64,000 nt of DNA from JANSWY01 sp965267245 (GCA_965267245.1 OZ253939.1:5146001-5210000); one strand, 5' to 3'; counted from the stretch's first letter, positions 39,286-48,919 are shown. Numbers and translations are program-made. The notes: a model not told the origin generated them from the sequence alone.

Positions 39286-40668
39286 ATGATGAAAAAACTA
39301 ATTGCGTTCTTTTCTAAGAAAAGTGAGAATCAGCCTTACATTATTCGAGCTAAAACCAAGGCCCTGGTTTCACTTAGTTTGCTTGCGGTTGCGTTTGTGA
39401 CATTGCGGGTTGTCACTAACCTGGCCACCTGGGATGGCGAGAAAGGCTTTTTTGCCCTTATAGGTGTACCGTTAATGGTGGGAGCTGTAGCAGCAGTCAA
39501 TCTGGTTCTACTCAGAATTGCAGGGTACAAGGCATCTGGGATATTCTTTTCTTCTGGTTTACTTTTCACACTACTGGCGGGATTATTCCTCGCAAAGAAT
39601 ACCATTCACCCATTGAATATGTATGTGAGTGGTTTTTATTTTCTAATGACATTACTAACCCTTTCCGCATTATTTGGCAACTGGAAGAACTTACTGGTCA
39701 ATGTCATTGTAGTACTCGGAGGTATTTTTCTCATCTACAATAGTAGCCTGGATGTGTATGAAGGGGTGATTGCTACATTGGCTAAAAGTGCCTATTTAAG
39801 TTATTCAATAGCCTATGTGGCGATGGCTAGTATTTTGTTTTACATCATGAGAATAACGACCAGTGCCCAAAACAATATTGAGGAAAACGCCCAAAAACTG
39901 GCAGACAGAAACCTTGCTTTAAACGATATCCTGAGAGAAGTGAAAGCCTCAACGGAGGTGCAGCAAAAATTTTCACATACAGTTCAAAAATCTTCTGAAT
40001 CTCTGGCAGCAAATGCCAATGATCAGATTACAAATGTTAATGAAATGGTCGGTATTCTTCAAAAAATGAGCTCATCTATCAATGGGAATGCCGATTCGGC
40101 CACTGAAACAGCTACAAAGATTGACAGCACGGTTGAGTTCATGAATCTGAATAAAGAAGTGCTCAATAAAAACATGATGGCTGTAAAGAACATTAGTAAT
40201 AAAATACAGATCATTGAGAAGATTTCATCACAAACGAATTTATTAGCCTTAAATGCGGCAGTTGAAGCTGCTCGTGCCGGAGAAGCCGGAAAAGGATTTA
40301 GTGTTGTAGCGTCAGAAGTCAAGAAATTGGCAGAAAATACCACAGTTAGTTCTAAGGAAATCAAAGACCTGGTCAATGATAGTATTCAAATTTCCAATGA
40401 AGCCCAGGAATATATTGTCAAAATGTTTGAAGAGCTTAAAACGATTGATGATCGCGTAAAACAGATTTCAGAAGTGGCCAAAGAGCAGGCTCGCCGAATT
40501 GATGTGATCATGGAATCAATTGCTGTGATCTCAAAAGAAACGGAGCTAAATGGAGAGATCTCCGGAGAATTACATGTTTCTGTTCAGTCTTTGAACGAAA
40601 GTACAGAGAAGATGAATATCATCATGAGCGAAGTGGATGCCAGAGGTAAGGGTGGGACATCCGCCTGA
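39286..40668 (+). CDS. methyl-accepting chemotaxis-type protein
   Basis: The product is 460 residues from the ATG at 39286 (39289 is equally possible); the longer reading to 39190 overlaps the response regulator and has no signal. The N-terminal part has six predicted hydrophobic segments (to about 190) instead of the usual periplasmic sensor. The signalling domain has the hairpin tip EKISSQTNLLALNAAVEAAR followed by GEAGKGFSVVASEVKKLAENT. No HAMP is clear. Bacteroidota that glide lack flagella, so it may act in another pathway; there is no CheA or CheW nearby. Confidence 0.88.
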   Translation: MMKKLIAFFSKKSENQPYIIRAKTKALVSLSLLAVAFVTLRVVTNLATWDGEKGFFALIGVPLMVGAVAAVNLVLLRIAGYKASGIFFSSGLLFTLLAGLFLAKNTIHPLNMYVSGFYFLMTLLTLSALFGNWKNLLVNVIVVLGGIFLIYNSSLDVYEGVIATLAKSAYLSYSIAYVAMASILFYIMRITTSAQNNIEENAQKLADRNLALNDILREVKASTEVQQKFSHTVQKSSESLAANANDQITNVNEMVGILQKMSSSINGNADSATETATKIDSTVEFMNLNKEVLNKNMMAVKNISNKIQIIEKISSQTNLLALNAAVEAARAGEAGKGFSVVASEVKKLAENTTVSSKEIKDLVNDSIQISNEAQEYIVKMFEELKTIDDRVKQISEVAKEQARRIDVIMESIAVISKETELNGEISGELHVSVQSLNESTEKMNIIMSEVDARGKGGTSA

Positions 40669-40691
40669 TATGCCACACACTAATGAAGTGA

Positions 40692-41294
40692 TCAAATTTT
40701 TACCACCTCGTAACCTATGCCACCTTCGATTTCATCAGTTTCAACTTCCTGATAGTAATCTCCATCCAGTTCGTAATATTCTGTACCATCAAGTTCTGCT
40801 ACTTCATATCCATCCGGTAATGCATCCACTAAAGCTCCTTCTGGAGCTTCCACAACTTCAAACTCATTTTCCGTTAGTTTGTAGAATGTTCCATAATAGT
40901 AATAGTAACTGGTGTTTGAAATGATAATTTTTCGTCGGGCTGCAGGTAAAGTACGTACTCTCACACCAGGAACAGGGCGGACAACTACAAAAGCAGTCGC
41001 AGACGGCTTGTAATATATTCCTTCATGATAGTGATATACTAGCCCATTTCTTTTGACAACTATAGCGGAAGCTGGAGCTGTTGCTAGTTGTACCCTGTAT
41101 CTTGGGAGATGTTTATATCTGAAATGGGCGCGTCTAGCCACTCTTCTTCGCACTCTTCTCCTGGTTGTTCTTCTGACTTTCCTTTTAGTCTGTCTTCTGG
41201 CGATCCTACGCTCTACCTGGGCTTCAGCTTTTCCAGTGTCTGGTAATATTGGTAAAATTATGATTAGTGAAAGGATGATAATTAAATGTCTCAT
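40692..41294 (-). CDS. DUF6515-like secreted protein
   Basis: The product has 200 residues. A signal peptide (MRHLIIILSLIIILPILPDTGKAEAQ) precedes an arginine-rich stretch (RRQTKRKVRRTTRRRVRRR), then two or three copies of a short tyrosine-rich motif: YHYHEGIYYKPSATAFVVV, YYYYYGTFYKLTENEFEVV and YYELDGDYYQEVET. These are the motifs of the DUF6515 family, small periplasmic or surface proteins of unknown role. Pro and Gly-Val spacers (VPGVRVRTLP) separate the copies. It is probably its own transcript. Confidence 0.8.
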   Translation of the reverse strand: MRHLIIILSLIIILPILPDTGKAEAQVERRIARRQTKRKVRRTTRRRVRRRVARRAHFRYKHLPRYRVQLATAPASAIVVKRNGLVYHYHEGIYYKPSATAFVVVRPVPGVRVRTLPAARRKIIISNTSYYYYYGTFYKLTENEFEVVEAPEGALVDALPDGYEVAELDGTEYYELDGDYYQEVETDEIEGGIGYEVVKI

Positions 41295-41455
41295 TTTGTT
41301 ATTTACTTGTTTTGGGCTTTAGATATTAGAATCTGAAAAAGGTTTAAAAGGAAGGTTGAAAACATTTTAGAATTTCACTTATTTGAATTGAGAGACTAGT
41401 GATATTTTTCCTATCATTGCTTCCAATTTCAAATTCAAACAACATTTTTTGACGC

Positions 41456-42802
41456 ATGCAACAAATTCTGATACTCGGTGCAGGGAGATCCTGCTCATCA
41501 CTAATAGATTATCTGATTAAGGAGGCTGCATCCAATGACTGGCAGGTTGTGATAGGTGACAAAGACCTGAAACTTGCCCAGGAAAAAGCCAGCTGGGGAC
41601 CACAGGCATCTGCCATAGCTTTTGATATTTTCAATGAAGAACAAGCCAAAGCAGAAATAGCAAAGGCCAATCTTGTCATTTCCATGTTACCTGCTAGTTT
41701 TCACATTCATGTGGCCAAAATCTGTGCTGACCTAGGTGTCAATATGCTTACTGCCTCATACGTTTCTGATGAGATAAAGGCTTTGGAACCAAAATTCAAA
41801 GAAAAAGGAGCTTTACTGGTAATGGAACTAGGTCTTGACCCTGGAATAGACCACATGTCAGCCATGCAAGTGCTTGACAGAATCAAAGAAGAAGGACATG
41901 AGCTTGTAGGGTTTGAAACATTTACTGGTGGATTACTAGCACCCAGCGAAGAGGATAATCCATGGCAATATAAGTTTACATGGAATCCCAGGAATGTTGT
42001 TTTGGCAGGAACAGGTATTGTAAAGTTTATACAGGAGCACCGATTCAAGTATATACCCTATCACCGTTTGTTCAGAAGGACGGAGGTGATCCATATTCCA
42101 GGACATGGTTATTTTGAAGGGTATGCCAATCGCGATTCTTTAAAATACCTGGATAGCTATAAGCTGCATGGTATTAAAACCCTTTACAGAGGGACACTGA
42201 GAAGACCTGGTTTCTGTAAGGCCTGGGATACTTTTGTTCAACTTGGCGCAACCGATGACAATTACAAAATGGAAGGGGTGGCTGAAATGACACATCGCCA
42301 GTTCATTAATTCCTTCCTTCAATTTAATCCACATGATTCTGTAGAGCTGAAGCTGGCTCATTACCTAAATCTGGATCTGGAGTCAGAAGAAATGTACAAA
42401 CTCAAGTGGTTGGGTATTTTCGAGGAAGAGTTAGTGGGATTAGAAGAAGGAACACCAGCTCAAATCCTTGAGCATATTTTGAAAAAGAAATGGACAATCA
42501 ATGAAGATGATAAAGACATGATTGTCATGTGGCACAAATTTGATTTTATCGCAAATGGAGAGCCAAGACAAATTCAGTCACACATGGTTGCAATAGGTGA
42601 GGACAGCATCCATACCGGAATGTCTAAGACTGTTGGATTGCCACTGGCAATAGGAGCAAAAATGATCCTCAATGGTAAAATTGACCTTTCCGGCATTCAT
42701 ATTCCAACAGAAAAACACATTTACGAACCTATTTTAGCAGAATTGAGTCAACTTGGTTTTGATTTTCAGGAACGAGAAGTTAGTCCTGAGTTAAAGGTGT
42801 AA
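41456..42802 (+). CDS. saccharopine dehydrogenase family protein
   Basis: The product has 448 residues. The N-terminal Rossmann fold has ILILGAGRSCSSLIDYL (glycine-rich NAD(P) loop). The substrate domain has VMELGLDPGIDHMSAMQVLD and FETFTGGLLAPSEEDNPWQYKFTWNP, typical of the saccharopine reductase (LYS9) group. C-terminal landmarks are HMVAIGEDSIHTGMSKTVGLPLAIGA. In this phylum such enzymes occur in lysine breakdown or in making related metabolites. No lysine-ketoglutarate reductase partner is nearby, so the exact reaction is open. It overlaps the convergent trmN6 gene by 12 bases. Confidence 0.9.
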   Translation: MQQILILGAGRSCSSLIDYLIKEAASNDWQVVIGDKDLKLAQEKASWGPQASAIAFDIFNEEQAKAEIAKANLVISMLPASFHIHVAKICADLGVNMLTASYVSDEIKALEPKFKEKGALLVMELGLDPGIDHMSAMQVLDRIKEEGHELVGFETFTGGLLAPSEEDNPWQYKFTWNPRNVVLAGTGIVKFIQEHRFKYIPYHRLFRRTEVIHIPGHGYFEGYANRDSLKYLDSYKLHGIKTLYRGTLRRPGFCKAWDTFVQLGATDDNYKMEGVAEMTHRQFINSFLQFNPHDSVELKLAHYLNLDLESEEMYKLKWLGIFEEELVGLEEGTPAQILEHILKKKWTINEDDKDMIVMWHKFDFIANGEPRQIQSHMVAIGEDSIHTGMSKTVGLPLAIGAKMILNGKIDLSGIHIPTEKHIYEPILAELSQLGFDFQEREVSPELKV

Positions 42803-43492
42803 ATAATACTCCTTCAGTAAAGCTTTGAAGTCATTCGTGTAATCGCTCCCTTCTCTAATGATCAATTGATCATTGGAGACTGAGGAGCTTTTTTTATTCA
42901 GCGTAAGAATGCATCGGAAAACGTGCTTGTTGGGTTGGTTATAAATCTTTAGAATGCTTGATAAATACAGGCCAGTTTTCTGTGCTACGGTTAAAAAACT
43001 CTCACTCTCATATTCGGGATAAAGTACAAAAGCAGTCCCTTCATCGGCAAGAAGCCTGTTTATATGCAATACAAGCTGATCCTGTTGTAATGAATCTGAA
43101 TGTATGGCAAGGTTCTTTTCCTTGATATCGGACTTCAAGTGGTCGGTGAAAAATGGAGGGTTGCAAATGATTAGGTCATATTTTCTGTTTGTCCCAAAGC
43201 TCTGAATGGATGAATGGTGACAACTGATCTGATTTGACCAGGAACTTTGTTGGAAATTGTGTTTTGCTTGATTGAAGGCTTGTTCCTCGACTTCCACAGC
43301 ATCGATTGAGGCTTCATACCGTTGAGCAAGCATTAAAGAAAGTAGTCCCGTTCCAGTCCCAATATCCAATATGTGTTTTGGTTTCGAAATATTGGCGTAT
43401 GCCCCAAGTATACACCCTTCAGTGGTGACTTTCATGGCACATTGACCTTGCTCTATTCTAAACTTTTTGAATTGAAAATAGGAATTAGGCAT
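42791..43492 (-). CDS. trmN6: tRNA1(Val) (adenine37-N6)-methyltransferase
   Basis: The product has 233 residues. The SAM-binding motif is ILDIGTGTGLLSLMLA (about 41-56) and the catalytic NPPF motif of N6-adenine methylases is in IICNPPFFTDHL. The N-terminal FQFKKFRIEQGQCAMKVTTEGCILGAYA is typical of the TrmN6/YfiC group. It would methylate A37 of tRNA1(Val). It follows rnhA with a 5-base gap, so the two are one transcript. Confidence 0.9.
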   Translation of the reverse strand: MPNSYFQFKKFRIEQGQCAMKVTTEGCILGAYANISKPKHILDIGTGTGLLSLMLAQRYEASIDAVEVEEQAFNQAKHNFQQSSWSNQISCHHSSIQSFGTNRKYDLIICNPPFFTDHLKSDIKEKNLAIHSDSLQQDQLVLHINRLLADEGTAFVLYPEYESESFLTVAQKTGLYLSSILKIYNQPNKHVFRCILTLNKKSSSVSNDQLIIREGSDYTNDFKALLKEYYLHL

Positions 43493-43497
43493 TTCCT

Positions 43498-43971
43498 CTA
43501 AAACATAGAATCTTGCTTCTCGTAACCTTCATCTATTTTAAGGTCACGACTTTCTGCCGCGGCAACAGCTAATTCATCACACCTTTCATTTTCCTTGATA
43601 CCAGCATGGCCTTTTACCCACTTAAAATTCACTTTGTGTTTCTTGTAAAGCGGAATAAACGCTTGCCAGAGGTCTACATTTGCTTTTTTCTTGAACCCCT
43701 GTTTTTGCCAATTCCAAAGCCAGCCTTTCTCCACGGCTTCTACTACATATTTGGAGTCTGAGAAAATGGTTACTGGAGTACCTTCCTGTTTGAGTGCTTG
43801 CAATCCTCTGATGACTGCAAGCAATTCCATTCTATTATTAGTTGTATTTCGAAAACCCTCCGATAATTCTCTGCGGTACGGTTTTCCTTTCACAGTGGCC
43901 ATCATTACTACGCCATATCCTCCGGGTCCCGGGTTGCCTTTAGCTGCACCATCTGTGTAAATAATAATCAT
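43498..43971 (-). CDS. rnhA: ribonuclease HI
   Basis: The product is 157 residues from the ATG at 43971; a longer reading to 44031 runs into marC and adds an unlikely leader. The catalytic acids of the family are visible: Asp7 (IIIYTDGAAKGNPGPGGYG), Glu in NRMELLAVI, Asp in IFSDSKYVVEAV and Asp in GIKENERCDELA. WLWNWQKQGFKKKANVDLW is the handle region. It removes RNA from RNA-DNA hybrids. It starts 2 bases from the marC stop. Confidence 0.96.
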   Translation of the reverse strand: MIIIYTDGAAKGNPGPGGYGVVMMATVKGKPYRRELSEGFRNTTNNRMELLAVIRGLQALKQEGTPVTIFSDSKYVVEAVEKGWLWNWQKQGFKKKANVDLWQAFIPLYKKHKVNFKWVKGHAGIKENERCDELAVAAAESRDLKIDEGYEKQDSMF

Positions 43972-43972
43972 A

Positions 43973-44542
43973 TTAAAATGTAAGGTTTGTTTTGAAAAGT
44001 TTAATGGCAATGGAAAGCAAGATAATACCAAATACTTTTCTCAGGATCATAAACCCACCATTTCCAATCTTTCTTTCCAACCAGCCACTGGTTTTCAATA
44101 CAATATATACAAATAACAAGTTGACAAACACACCTACGAAGATGTTGGCTGTTTCATATTCAGCTTTGAGAGAGATCAATGTGGTCATTGTTCCTGCACC
44201 AGCTATAAGAGGGAATGCCAAGGGAACAATGGAGGCTGTTTTTACATCATGAGAACCCTCCTTGAAAATTTGAATACCCAGAATCATCTCCATACCCAGG
44301 AAGAACATAATGATGGCACCTGCAATGGCAAAAGACCCGATATCGATTCCGAATAGTTTGAGAATACCTTCACCCACGATTAAGAAGATGACCATGATCA
44401 CACCAGAAACAATAGTTGCTTTCTCTGATTGCACATGACCGGCTTTTCTTCTGAGATCAAGAATGATTGGTACACTTCCTACAATATCTATCACTGAAAA
44501 CAGGATCAGTGATACAGACATGATTTCTTTAAAATTGAACAT
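43973..44542 (-). CDS. MarC family integral membrane protein
   Basis: The product has 189 residues and about six membrane helices. MarC landmarks are SVSLILFSVIDIVGSVPIIL near the N-terminus, GAIIMFFLGMEMILG in the middle and ASIVPLAFPLIAGAGTMTTLI with the conserved proline and glycine turn. The family was once tied to multiple antibiotic resistance, but its function is not established. It stops next to the rnhA start, so marC, rnhA and trmN6 probably form one operon. Confidence 0.9.
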   Translation of the reverse strand: MFNFKEIMSVSLILFSVIDIVGSVPIILDLRRKAGHVQSEKATIVSGVIMVIFLIVGEGILKLFGIDIGSFAIAGAIIMFFLGMEMILGIQIFKEGSHDVKTASIVPLAFPLIAGAGTMTTLISLKAEYETANIFVGVFVNLLFVYIVLKTSGWLERKIGNGGFMILRKVFGIILLSIAIKLFKTNLTF

Positions 44543-44622
44543 TTCTACTATTAAAATTTGGCCGCAAAAGTAGAATTATTCTGGCAAGAAGATACTATTA
44601 TATTCTAAAATATTTTTGTGGG

Positions 44623-45687
44623 TTATCTAAATCCGTAATGAGCTGATAGAAAGTTCTTTAGCTTGACAATTTCTCTTTTTTTAATGGCCGGAAAATTGGC
44701 AATTCGAAAGCTGTCTTTTTTCCACTCACCGTACCCACTCCCCAGAAGAATACTTGAGTCAAGCGCCTTGCTTTTTACTTCTTCTACATTGGGGTGTGTC
44801 ATAGCCAGGACGGTATCAGATCTTACTGCAGGATTTTTAACCAGGAAGTTGAAATCTTCATGGTCCTCGAATAATTTTTCATATTCGGTTCTCCTGATTT
44901 TAAGTTTTTCGTCCAAATGTCTAATACCCTGAGAAACATCCAATGTACGATATAACAGATATATGTCCATTACATTAGGGGTATAGGGTGTTTGGTGTTT
45001 ACGGAAGTTCTCCAATATGAATGTCAAACTATTATAGTGATCGTTCTCTCCAATTTCATCTGCATATTTGACAGCTCTGGGGGAAAGGATCATTACACCC
45101 ATTCCCGCAGGTAGGCCGAAACATTTTTGAACAGATGCAAACCAAATATCTGCATTCTGAAAATCCAGGTATAATCCAGCCATAGAAGAGGTAGCATCTA
45201 CAGCCAATAGCTGGTCAGGGTTTTTCTCTTTTAAATTCTTGATAAGCTCATTGCTGACTTGTGTACCATTGCCGGTCTCGTTTTGCGTCAAACAAATGAT
45301 TTCAGTTCCCTCTGGAATAGAAGTGTCTACAGGGAGCTCTTCTTCAATATTGAATTCAATTCCTGAAACACCAGATTTGATCTTTTCAGCATAATTCATC
45401 CATTTTTCACCAAAGGCGCCATTATAGAAATGAAAAGATTTTTCTTTTGTGAGTGATTGGGCGATTATTTCCCAGCATTCCGTAGCAGATGAAGTAAATA
45501 CAATTTCATAGTCCTGAGGAATATCCAGTTTCTCTTTAAGAAGCGCTAAAGTATTTTCCAGGAGTTCCATGAATTGAGGACTTCTATGATTAAAAGAAAG
45601 CACACCTTCCATATATGCCTCGTAGAGATATTCAGTAACGCCTGAATAAACTCTTGATGGACCCGGATAAAATGAAATCAGTTTCAT
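44623..45687 (-). CDS. PLP-dependent aminotransferase class V, phosphoserine aminotransferase-like
   Basis: The product has 354 residues. It opens ISFYPGPSRVYSGV and reads FNHRSPQFMELLENTLALLK, as in the SerC/alanine-glyoxylate group. Substrate-binding and PLP residues include TSSATECWEIIAQSL, DATSSMAGLYLDF and the Schiff-base lysine in WFASVQKCFGLPAGMGV. Similarity to true SerC is partial, so the exact amino donor and acceptor are open. It overlaps aroQ by four bases and is co-transcribed with it, which suits a role in amino-acid metabolism. Confidence 0.85.
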   Translation of the reverse strand: MKLISFYPGPSRVYSGVTEYLYEAYMEGVLSFNHRSPQFMELLENTLALLKEKLDIPQDYEIVFTSSATECWEIIAQSLTKEKSFHFYNGAFGEKWMNYAEKIKSGVSGIEFNIEEELPVDTSIPEGTEIICLTQNETGNGTQVSNELIKNLKEKNPDQLLAVDATSSMAGLYLDFQNADIWFASVQKCFGLPAGMGVMILSPRAVKYADEIGENDHYNSLTFILENFRKHQTPYTPNVMDIYLLYRTLDVSQGIRHLDEKLKIRRTEYEKLFEDHEDFNFLVKNPAVRSDTVLAMTHPNVEEVKSKALDSSILLGSGYGEWKKDSFRIANFPAIKKREIVKLKNFLSAHYGFR

Positions 45688-46103
45688 GAATTAATCAAAT
45701 ACTCCAATGCTAATCTGTAACCATCAATTCCTAATCCGGTGATCATTCCCACACAATTTTTAGTAAGGTAACTGTGATGTCTAAAGGCCTCACGTTTGTA
45801 TACATTTGAAATGTGAACCTCGACTGTTTTTGCAGGAATAGCAGCCAATGCATCACTTAAAGCAATTGATGTATGAGAAAAGCCTGCACCATTGAGAATT
45901 ATGCCATCATAATTGAATCCAATTTCATGAATTTTATTGATCAATTCTCCTTCCATGTTTGATTGAAAATACTGAAGTTCAATATTGGGGTACATGCCCT
46001 TTAATTCATTAAAATAGTCCTCAAATGCCTGATTGCCGTAAATATCTACTTCCCGCTTACCCAGCAGATTTAGGTTTGGCCCATTGATTATGCAGATCCT
46101 CAT
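45684..46103 (-). CDS. aroQ: type II 3-dehydroquinate dehydratase
   Basis: The product has 139 residues, the normal length. It forms 3-dehydroshikimate in the shikimate pathway. IINGPNLNLLGKREVDIYG carries the flexible loop with the catalytic Arg and Tyr, NGAGFSHTSIALSDAL the conserved Asn and His, and VEVHISNVYKREAFRHHSY the second His and the substrate-binding segment. The start is about 58 bases from the divergent xerD start, leaving space for two promoters. The stop overlaps the aminotransferase start. Confidence 0.96.
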   Translation of the reverse strand: MRICIINGPNLNLLGKREVDIYGNQAFEDYFNELKGMYPNIELQYFQSNMEGELINKIHEIGFNYDGIILNGAGFSHTSIALSDALAAIPAKTVEVHISNVYKREAFRHHSYLTKNCVGMITGLGIDGYRLALEYLINS

Positions 46104-46161
46104 TTATTATGGTATCGTTCCGGACGCTAAAAATAATACATTTGTAATCAGATTAGCATCT

Positions 46162-47061
46162 ATGAGTTGGGATTTTCACATAAATCAGTTCAAGAATTAC
46201 TTAAAGTTGGAGAGATCACTTTCAGAGAACTCCGTGGAGGCCTATTTAAGAGATGTGAAAAAGTTAAAGCAATTCTTTGAAATCAAGGAATTCAACCTCT
46301 CACCAAACCAGGTAGAACCTCACCATATCCTGGATTTATTGGAGTTTATCAATGAATTAGGAATGAGTGCTTATTCACAAGCAAGAATCATTTCGGGATT
46401 AAAGGCATTCTTCAAGTTTTTAGTTTATGAGGGAGATGTGGAAAATGATCCCATGACCCTCATTGAAGCACCAAAACTCGGTAGGAAATTGCCAGATACG
46501 CTTAATGTTGATGAGATTGATCGTTTGTTTGGGGGAATTGATATGTCTACTCCGGAAGGGCAAAGAAATCGGGCAATACTGGAAACACTATACAGCAGTG
46601 GTCTCAGGGTTTCTGAACTGGTGGATCTAAAGCTTAGTAATCTGTATGAGGACATGGGTTTTGTGAGAGTAATCGGAAAAGGCAGTAAGGAGCGTCTTGT
46701 GCCCATTGGTCGGGAGGCATTGAAGCATATCAATTTGTATAAAGATCATGTCAGAGTTCATGTTCCAATTCAACCTGGATTTGAAGATTATCTATTTCTC
46801 AATAGACGAGGTAAGCATCTTACCAGAGTAATGATTTTTACAATCATCAAGAACCTGGCAAAACATGTTGGGTTGGATAAAAACATTAGTCCACATACAT
46901 TTCGTCATTCCTTTGCCACTCACTTGATTGAGGGAGGTGCGGATTTGAGGGCAGTACAGGAGATGTTAGGTCATGAATCCATCACGACAACAGAAATATA
47001 CACACATCTGGATCGTGATTATCTAAAACAGGTGATCAGAGATTTTCACCCAAGGAGCTGA
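46162..47061 (+). CDS. xerD: site-specific tyrosine recombinase XerD
   Basis: The product is 299 residues from the ATG at 46162; 26 extra residues from 46084 would overlap aroQ and are unlikely. The N-terminal SAM-like domain (FKNYLKLERSLSENSVEAYL) and the catalytic domain are standard. Active-site segments are SSGLRVSELVDL (Arg), GKGSKERLVPIG (Lys), SPHTFRHSFATHL (His, Arg), MLGHESITTTEIYTHLDRDYL (His, Tyr). It resolves chromosome dimers at dif with a partner. It is the ordinary housekeeping enzyme, unlike the integron recombinase at 11998-13140. Confidence 0.93.
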   Translation: MSWDFHINQFKNYLKLERSLSENSVEAYLRDVKKLKQFFEIKEFNLSPNQVEPHHILDLLEFINELGMSAYSQARIISGLKAFFKFLVYEGDVENDPMTLIEAPKLGRKLPDTLNVDEIDRLFGGIDMSTPEGQRNRAILETLYSSGLRVSELVDLKLSNLYEDMGFVRVIGKGSKERLVPIGREALKHINLYKDHVRVHVPIQPGFEDYLFLNRRGKHLTRVMIFTIIKNLAKHVGLDKNISPHTFRHSFATHLIEGGADLRAVQEMLGHESITTTEIYTHLDRDYLKQVIRDFHPRS

Positions 47062-47114
47062 CTATACTTTCAGAACACTTTTCGTAATAATTAAATCCAT
47101 ATATTTTTGCGGGA

Positions 47115-48152
47115 ATGTATAAAACCCTTATCAGACCGATCCTTTTCCAAATGGCTCCTGAGCGAGCGCATTATTTTACAATTGGTTTACTTAAAATCCT
47201 ATATAAAATTCCAGGCTTAGCATCCATATTCAGGGCGATGTATTCAACTAAGCATTTGAACCTTGAAACGGAGGTTTTTGGATTAAAATTTCCAAACCCA
47301 GTAGGATTGGCTGCCGGATTTGACAAAGATGCCAGGGTGATTGATGAATTTTCAACATTGGGTTTCGGCTTTATCGAGATTGGAACAGTAACCCCAAAAG
47401 GACAACCTGGTAATCCACAACCTAGGCTTTTTAGATTACCTCAGGACTCAGGTTTAATCAACAGGATGGGATTTAATAATGAGGGAGTTGAAGCGTGTGT
47501 TGAACGATTGAAAAAGAGGAAATCAAATATCCTGGTTGGAGGTAATATTGGGAAAAACAAAATAACTCCAAATGATCAGGCTTTTGACGATTACTTGATT
47601 TCGTTTAAAGCTCTATATCCTTATGTTGATTATTTCGTTGTAAATGTCAGTTCACCCAATACTCCTAATCTAAGAGAGTTACAGGAGAAGGAACCACTTA
47701 AGCAATTGCTTTTGGGGCTCATGAATGAAAATAAACAACAGGAAAAAGTTAAACCAATTTTGTTAAAGATAGCACCAGATCTCACCAATGAACAGTTGGA
47801 TGATATTGTTGATATTGTTCAGGAATCCGGTATCGATGGGATCATTGCCACAAACACCACTATTTCCAGAGCTGATTTAAAAACAAGTACTCATCAAGTT
47901 GAATCCATTGGTGCTGGAGGATTGAGTGGCAAGCCTGTTCGTGAAAGGTCCACAGAAGTGATAGCATACATACATCAGAAATCAGTGGGTAAAATACCTA
48001 TAATTGGTGTTGGTGGAATTTTCACCGCTCAAGACGCCATTGATAAAATCGAAGCTGGCGCGAAACTTGTTCAGGTATATACAGGTTTCATTTATGAAGG
48101 TCCCGGAATCGTCAAAAAAATAAACAAAAGTCTATTGAAGCTGAGATCATGA
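47115..48152 (+). CDS. pyrD: quinone-dependent dihydroorotate dehydrogenase (class 2)
   Basis: The product has 345 residues. The N-terminal helix (MYKTLIRPILFQMAPERAHY) is the membrane-associated part of class 2 enzymes. FMN-binding and catalytic segments are GLAAGFDKDARVIDEF, FGFIEIGTVTPKGQPGNPQPRLF, NRMGFNNEG, FVVNVSSPNTPNLRELQ (catalytic Ser), IATNTT and IIGVGGIF. It oxidises dihydroorotate with quinone at the inner membrane in pyrimidine synthesis. It overlaps the next gene by four bases. pyrF lies at 52270. Confidence 0.96.
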   Translation: MYKTLIRPILFQMAPERAHYFTIGLLKILYKIPGLASIFRAMYSTKHLNLETEVFGLKFPNPVGLAAGFDKDARVIDEFSTLGFGFIEIGTVTPKGQPGNPQPRLFRLPQDSGLINRMGFNNEGVEACVERLKKRKSNILVGGNIGKNKITPNDQAFDDYLISFKALYPYVDYFVVNVSSPNTPNLRELQEKEPLKQLLLGLMNENKQQEKVKPILLKIAPDLTNEQLDDIVDIVQESGIDGIIATNTTISRADLKTSTHQVESIGAGGLSGKPVRERSTEVIAYIHQKSVGKIPIIGVGGIFTAQDAIDKIEAGAKLVQVYTGFIYEGPGIVKKINKSLLKLRS

Positions 48153-48919
48153 GGTTTGGATTTACATTTCTTTGCATCATATTAATTGGTAGACTATCTG
48201 CACAGGAGACCACTTATTTTGACATGTACGATAATGTGGTAGAATCTGAAGAGCGAGCCTTTTATTATAGAATCAGAAAAGAACCAAGAAAACGTCAGTC
48301 TAATGGATTGATCAAAGTGGAAGAATATTATGTTATTAATGATCAACTCAAGAAAAAGGCAACCTACCTTGAAATAGCCCCGGACTTATTAACTGGTGAT
48401 TACCAGGAGTATTACATCACAGGACAGATTAAGGCGCAGGGTAATTATGATAAAGGCAACAAAAAAGAGGGGTTTGAGACATATCACTATAATGGACAGT
48501 TGGCGAGTTTGATTTCTAAAGAGGAGGAAGAAAAACTTTATATCACGGATTTCAATCATTCCGGGCAGCAAGTTGAAAAACGGTTATTCTTTGACAATGT
48601 AGTTTATACGAAAGTAGAAGTAAACCCAATGTTTTTAGGGGGGAAGGACAGGTTTAGAGATTTTCTATATGAGAATTTGACATACCCACCTTCTGCGACT
48701 AGTAAAAAAATAGAAGGCAGTGTTTATGTACAATTTGTGGTTGATTACGATGGTTCACTGTCCAATATTGAAATAATAAAAGGCATTGGGGCAGGCTGTG
48801 ATGAAGAGGCTTTGCGCGTTATTGAAATGACTGATAAAATGTGGACGCCTGGTAAAAATGAAGACAAAATTGTCAAAACTAAAATGGTTGTCCCAATCAC
48901 TTTTAGACTGTCATATTAG
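48149..48919 (+). CDS. MORN/YwqK-repeat protein with TonB-like C-terminal domain
   Basis: The product has 256 residues. A signal peptide (MRFGFTFLCIILIGRLSAQ) is followed by a YwqK-like region, with EYYITGQIKAQGNYDKGNKKEGFETYHYNGQLAS. The C-terminus (about 165-256) has the TonB-like pattern FLYENLTYPPSATSKKIEGS, YVQFVVDYDGSLSNIEIIKG, and ends VPITFRLSY. It has the same layout as the last integron-region gene (2117-3010), so the class is present both in and outside the integron. It is translated with pyrD by a four-base overlap. Confidence 0.8.
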   Translation: MRFGFTFLCIILIGRLSAQETTYFDMYDNVVESEERAFYYRIRKEPRKRQSNGLIKVEEYYVINDQLKKKATYLEIAPDLLTGDYQEYYITGQIKAQGNYDKGNKKEGFETYHYNGQLASLISKEEEEKLYITDFNHSGQQVEKRLFFDNVVYTKVEVNPMFLGGKDRFRDFLYENLTYPPSATSKKIEGSVYVQFVVDYDGSLSNIEIIKGIGAGCDEEALRVIEMTDKMWTPGKNEDKIVKTKMVVPITFRLSY

